DNA from: Scleroderma bovista
Lineage: Eukaryota > Basidiomycota > Agaricomycetes > Boletales > Sclerodermataceae
Direction of reading: 5' to 3'
DNA: 64,000 nt
Assembly: GCA_037178675.1 (NCBI GenBank)
Contig: JAYMGJ010000581.1
Location: forward strand, 20,625-84,624
Of this stretch, positions 58,910 to 64,000 are shown piece by piece. Positions within the stretch are counted from its first letter, which is position 1; each line of letters opens with the position of its first letter. The notes under the pieces were generated by a model, which did no database searches, was not told where the DNA came from, and saw nothing but the letters and a program-made list of their open reading frames with translations. The position numbers were made by a program, and so were the translations under genes.

Positions 58910-61684
58910 CTACTCGCCGGCGGCCGGGGGGGAGACGGCTTGGGCCTCGTTCAAGAGGAAGCTATGGCACTCCCTAGCGTCAGGATGGCGTCTTCGCGCC
59001 CGCTGGATCTCCTTGAGCAACTCCGAGTGGCTTTGAGCGAGCACGCTTCCATAGGCCTTGTACCAGTCTTCTTCGTTCTCCTTGAACCTGGAATCTTGTG
59101 TGAAATCAGTGAGCGAAGCGAGGGGGGACGACCGACTTACATGTGGAGGAACTCCTTGGTGATGACGCTCCGCTGGTGGTACAAGGCGTTGAATTTCTGC
59201 CGGTTCCGTCCGTTGTAGTAATGGGATGGCCAGTCTTTTAGAGGCATTGTGAGACGGAGCCTGGGCTCCCCCACCGTCCAGTGCCGCACGATGTCTCTCC
59301 ACCCCTCCGATCGTGGCGTTCTCCCGCCATTTGCGAGCTTGACTGGGACGTGTGGGATGATGAGATCCATGGGCGGAGCATCCGTGGTCCTCCGGGCGCC
59401 CACAAGCGAAGGGAGCAGCACGGGAGCGGTGATGTTTGCACCCGCTGCTGGCGCTGGACAAGGGATCGTTGCATTGGGGGTCGACAGCGACAGTCCGGGA
59501 GCCCGTACTGCTGCTTGTACAGCGCATGTCAGCTGGGGGCCAGTGGCGAGTGGTTGCAACAGCACAGCGGCCCTTGGGATCGGTGGATGGACGATAATAG
59601 TCTGGCCGGACGAATGATGATGGGCTGGTGGATGGAATAGTGGTCAGCCGTCGTTGCTCGGGGTGGTGTGAGTAGTTGTGCACTCACCGTTCGTGTCCTG
59701 AGCGGACGCCAGTGTCCCAAGGCTGGGTGCGAGCCTGTTGTTGATCAGGTTAGTCACATCACTGAACTTCTGGCACATATCCTCCGACATCGCAGCTTGT
59801 GACTCACCGATGGTCATTACAGCTTTTTGCAGTGCGGCGACATTCGCCGTCAGTGCTGCATGTGCCATGCGAAATTCCTCCGTAGATGCTGGCCGGAGGA
59901 GTGCAGCCTCGCCAGCAAAAGAGGCAGTGGCCTCACGCGATGTGGGCCCCAGTGCGTCGCTGAAGTCGGTCTCGTACGCATGGAGCTCATCGAGCAGATA
60001 CCGCATCAAGGTGTCGTTCTGGGGGGGAGAAGCAAAAAAAAAAAGCAAGGTCAGCAGTTTGGAACACGGTGATGTACCGAGATAGGAAGGAGAATGGTCC
60101 GGCCTATCTGACTCGATCTGCAAGTACCCACCTGCTCACCCTCTGCCCATCCGCCCCAGAAACGAACACACTGGAGGGACCATCGCTCGCCTAATGGGGC
60201 GCTCATGAATCGGTACTGTGCGCCACCACGGTGGAAGCAATGCGTTGAGTACTTCCCTGGTATCTTAGCCCCGTCCACTGCAGCATTGATTTCCTTCTGC
60301 ACTAGGTCGTGCGAGAGTGCCTCCCCCGGCAGGAGGACGCCACTGCCTCCCAGCGCAGGAAACAGGAAGTCCCCCGCTTCCATAGCGCGGCCAAGGTGGA
60401 CGTGCTTGACCCAGTTCATCCAGAAAAGGACCCAGAAGAAGGGATCGCACGCCCTTCCCATATCTGGGCGTGGATAAATCTTGTAGTGGTTACCTGGTGA
60501 GTGCAGTGAGGTCTAGACGGTAGCTACTACTAAAGCGGGCGGACGCACTGCGCTGGTGAATGTCCCTTCCCCCCTTATCGCTCTTCCTCTGCCACCCCTT
60601 CCGATTGCTCAAATAGATTTCGAAGTAGACGTGCAGGTTGCTTATTGTAAGTGACCCTTCCTCGCCTCGTAGATACTTCAGGAACACGCCGTTTACAGCG
60701 TGGATGTCCTCCGCGGTGATGTCGCCGCACTTCAACTTCACCAACTCGAAGTTCCTAGTGGCGAATTAGAGCAACATTGACTCACTGACACCGGAAATGA
60801 ACTGTGCACGTACCTCGTCCAGATTGTAAATGCGACGGCGCAGAAGGCAAGGTGTTCCACCTTCCGCATGGTCTCCTTGTCCAGGGCGCCTCCATTGGGC
60901 GGCGACCCCAATCCAGTCATCAGGAAACGAAGGTGGTTGAACGCGGCATCAAGCGGGTACTTGGATGCAGCCCAGGTGAGCATGCGGTCCATATATTCTT
61001 TCGTCATTGCTCCCGAATGCGTGCGCTGACTTCCTCCGGCATTGATCTTGTGTCTGATTGACGCAACGGTGTCAATGACATCGACAGAAAGGACCAGGTT
61101 GCCCTCATATCGACCTCGCAACTCGTTGTAGTGCCATTTGTCGCGGAACGTACTGCAACTGTCGCTATCAAGACATTTACTTTTGTCAGTGACCACTACC
61201 AGGAATAAGGTTGCCACATTACTAACGCTTCGTCCCACATCATCTTAAACGCAGCTCGGATCCCGTCGATGGTGCTCTGACCGGAAGGCTTTACCTCGGC
61301 GAAGCCTTTCCACCCAAGATAAATGGATAGGGCTTGGTCCGAGCACTCGTTTGGATGGCGTTCGAATGCATTCCTGAATGCAGGCTTGTGGTAGATTTCC
61401 GAGCCCTCTCCAGGATGAGTTGCAACGGACAAGGTGCCGTCCGCTGCATAGTGGCTCTGCAACCACTGGCGTGCCTGTTTGATATGTCTCTCGTAGACTT
61501 CCCTCGTCTTTGGTGCTAGATGGTGAGTTTGTTTGCCATCTTCTTTTACCTGTTGGGCCTCTTGTAGGTTTGGCAGGTCCTTCACAGCAGGTTCCTTCTG
61601 CTTCCTCCCGGGTTTTTCAGGGGGCCTTTCAGGAGACACAGGTGGGGAATTCCAGTCTGTGGCTGGTGTTTGCAGCCGGGCCAT
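58910..61684 (-). CDS. Crypton-type tyrosine recombinase, copy B (probably inactive)
   Basis: Same architecture and exon layout as copy A. The catalytic motif reads THCFHRGGAQYRFM, so the HxxR arginine is His. Other blocks (WTR before NFELVKLKCGDI, VRFWGGWAEGEQ, LMRYLLDELHAYE, and the GCR1-like PRSEGWRDIVRHW) are present. Differences from copy A are mostly transitions at CpG. Exon joins share the uncertainty near the core-binding end. Confidence 0.75.
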
Positions 61685-62037
61685 TGCAGGATGGTGAGGT
61701 AGGAGCAAGGGTCGGTAGTGTCAATTTCATATGATTTTTCTACATACTCTGCCTGCTCATACCTAGCAGTCATTTTGTCCATAACACAATAATGCTTTGT
61801 ATTCAGCTCGAAGCATCAGGCATATGGCAGTACAGTACAGTGTCATATCGTGCTAGTTAAAAAAATAGCTACTCCTCGCCTGTCAGGTCAATGACCTCAG
61901 TGTCAAAAGATGGTACCTCCATGGAAAGGTCAATCAATGCCCCCTCAGGCATGCTCCTCGCGTCCTCACCCACTGAAAGTTCCGTACTAGTGGACTGTGT
62001 CATTCCCAACACAAGTGAAAGGAAGTCCAGAGTGACA

Positions 62038-62565
62038 TGAAAATAATTTTAGAAAAGAGCGTCCATACTATACAAGATGGGATGCAAATCAGATTGATGG
62101 CGGTGTCGTTGCAGCGAGGAGCAGAGCAATTGATTTTGTCGCAGCGAGGAACAGAGCAATTGATTTTAGAAAAGGGGGTCCGCCATGCTATACAAGATGG
62201 GATGCAAATTGGATTGACGGTGGTGAGCAGAGCGGTTGATTTTAGAAAAGGGTGTCCGTATACTATACAAGATGGGATGCAAATCGGATTGACGGCGGTG
62301 AGCAGAGCAATTGATTTTAGAAAAGGGCGTCCGTACTATACAAGATGGGATGCAAATCGGATTGACGGCGGTGTTGTTGCAGTGAGGAGCAGAGCGATTG
62401 GTTTTAGAAAAGGGCGCCCGTACTATACAAGATGGGATGCAAATCAGATTGACGGCGGTGAGCAGAGCAATTGATTTTAGAAAAGGGCGTCCGTACTATA
62501 CAAGATGGGATGCAAATCGGATGGATGGCGGTGTTGTCGCAGCAAGGAGCAGAGCGATTCATAGT
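62038..62565. repeat. Tandem array, six units, copy B
   Basis: Homologous to 53526-53950 with one additional TACAAGATGGGATGC unit and a short internal duplication near 62105-62165. Confidence 0.85.
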
Positions 62566-62761
62566 GGACGTTGAACAGGATCAAACGCCCGACAGCATTC
62601 CCTGCCACGAGTTGTACCACGCTGTTGGCCCACATCCCCAGGAACGTTCACCTGCTGTTGCTGTCGGGTGTGCGAACGAAGTCTAATGAGTCAGACAATG
62701 AAGAGGCGAAAAAAGGGAATGGTTGCAGCACCTACAGAGTTAACAACTTTGTCTGCATTAT

Positions 62762-64000
62762 TCAGTCACACTTCTGTTCTTCGTGGCGGCTCTGAAGCCC
62801 TGCCAGGGGTAGGGGATAGTACATCATAACATAGGCAAGGGAGACTCCAGGTCGTCCCTGTGCGCCTGCTGAACGGCCAAGTGAGTATTGATGAGCTACC
62901 AGCAAGCCACTCTCCCAAACCTTCACCAGCATTGTGGCCGTGATGCCTTTCCCAAAGTTGGCCTCACAATTTAAGAGGTACACTATGTATCCCATCGCCA
63001 GCCCTTGTCAAGAAGAACCCCCATTGGTGTTTTTCCCTACAAAATGTCAAAGGCAATGCAACATGAAATAAGTCCAGGCTCGCCGTCGACTCTGAGGTTC
63101 TGGAAGCTTTGAGGCCTTTCCAGGGGGGGAGCACCACAGGGGTAGTACATCAGAACATAAGCAAGGGACTCTGGGTCATCCTTGCATGCCTGCTCGACAC
63201 CCAGGTGAGTATTGATGGACATATAACAAGCGGTACCCGTAGGATTCTTGTTCTCCCTGTATGGAATATAAAGATGCATCTTAGGGTCACGGAACTTCTT
63301 AGCAAGACCGTTGTTGACCTACTTGATTGGCTTACCAGCGCCCATCAAGAAATCAATTTGATATTGCGGTGGACAGAACCACCGGAATAGATGTACTCTG
63401 AGGTATCTGTTTGGAGCTATGAGTAACAGGGGAAGACGGCAAGCAATGGGACTCACTAATTGATTGGCGAGTAAAAGGACAGTTTTGAGGCTGGACTTCC
63501 TGTTGCAGAAGTTGAAAAGATCTTCGAGAGACGGGCCCAAAAGATCGAGGACCATCGCATTATAGTCGCATTCAGTGCCGAACCATCGAAAAAAGGGTCC
63601 ACCGCCGACGCCAGCCAGCGTCTTGCAGATTTTGGACCCATACTCCAGCTAGGGATGCTTGGCCTTTCCCCTGAGATGATATTGACCCCAAGATAAATAT
63701 CACCTGGACGGGGGGTGAGCGAGCGCAAACGTTGAGATAACAATAGCACATACCAAAAGAACTGGAGCCAATCAAATTATTGCCAGTACTTGCCACCAAC
63801 GAAGGGATCGAGTCTGTGAGCGGGACTTTCTGCTATGGTTATAGTGCAGGAAGGTGAGGGGGGTGAGTGAGCACAAATGTCATGAGATAGCGACAGCACA
63901 TACCAAAAGAACCGGAGCTAATGTTTTTTCCGTGCCTATACTTGCCGCCAACACAGAGATCAGTCTGTGAGCAGGACTTTCTGCTGTGGTTGTAGTACAG
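62762..64000 (-). pseudogene. Casein kinase 1, broken, copy B (cut by window edge)
   Basis: Same damaged blocks as copy [38 protein letters not shown] and IYLGVNIISGE in different frames. The exon-1 array begins at about 63700 and continues beyond the window. Here GPSLEDL is retained where copy A has GLSLEDL. Confidence 0.8.

Larger units (their letters stand above)
57990..64000. repeat. Tandem duplication, copy B (runs off the window)
   Basis: Direct repeat of copy A from ACTTAGTGCGAGCC onward, offset about 8.25 kb at first, about 8.51 kb after the LTR insertion and about 8.62 kb after the extra array unit. The window ends inside its CK1 exon-1 array. Confidence 0.9.

Noticed and set aside
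1..64000. tRNA, rRNA and CRISPR features
   Set aside because: No cloverleaf with A and B boxes, rRNA-like stretch or regular spaced repeat array was found by eye; the tandem arrays here are direct repeats without spacers.

Overview
The window is nuclear DNA of a mushroom-forming basidiomycete (Agaricomycete type). Genes are cut by many short introns of about 45-100 bp, mostly GT-AG with one clear GC-AG. Gene content is fungal: a Vts1-like SAM protein, Fzo1-type mitofusin, AP sulfate kinases and a HET-domain relic. The repeats are typical of mushrooms: Tnp2/CACTA, Plavaka and Crypton transposons. No rRNA, tRNA, CRISPR or prokaryotic signal was seen. Exon models were joined by hand from splice sites, reading phase and family resemblance recalled from memory; no database was searched.

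Layout. 1-19 kb is host sequence: an SDR running off the left edge, Vts1 divergent from a complete 2-oxoglutarate/Fe(II) oxygenase, a dead secreted aspartic protease, a second SDR, a mitofusin, and two tandem APS-kinase paralogs with identical exon lengths. 19,099-25,163 is a complete 6,065-bp CACTG-ended Tnp2 transposon with perfect 33-bp terminal inverted repeats and a CTT target duplication. 25.5-33 kb carries a quinone oxidoreductase, an alpha/beta hydrolase with a 10-nt micro-exon, a ribosomal-L1-domain protein with a frameshift, and a decayed HET gene. 34.3-37.7 kb holds a divergent pair: a DUF6698-like protein and an unknown 198-residue protein.

40.0-41.6 kb is a broken cyclin, a 70-bp minisatellite and a casein-kinase-1 (CK1) fragment. 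42.1-47.4 kb has a small unknown gene and a Plavaka transposase interrupted by C-to-T type nonsense codons. 48.7-49.6 kb has a retropepsin-like gene. From about 49,742 to the right edge lies a direct tandem duplication with a unit of about 8.25 kb. Each copy carries a Crypton tyrosine recombinase, a short tandem array and a broken CK1 whose first exon is itself tandemly repeated; copy A also shows a broken cyclin. Copy B contains a solo-LTR insertion that copy A lacks.

Two themes stand out. First, a cyclin plus CK1 module appears twice in the same order and orientation, and in the right half it is packaged with a recombinase. Second, the transposon sequences decay mainly by CpG transitions, including loss of the same recombinase catalytic arginine in both copies by changes on opposite strands.
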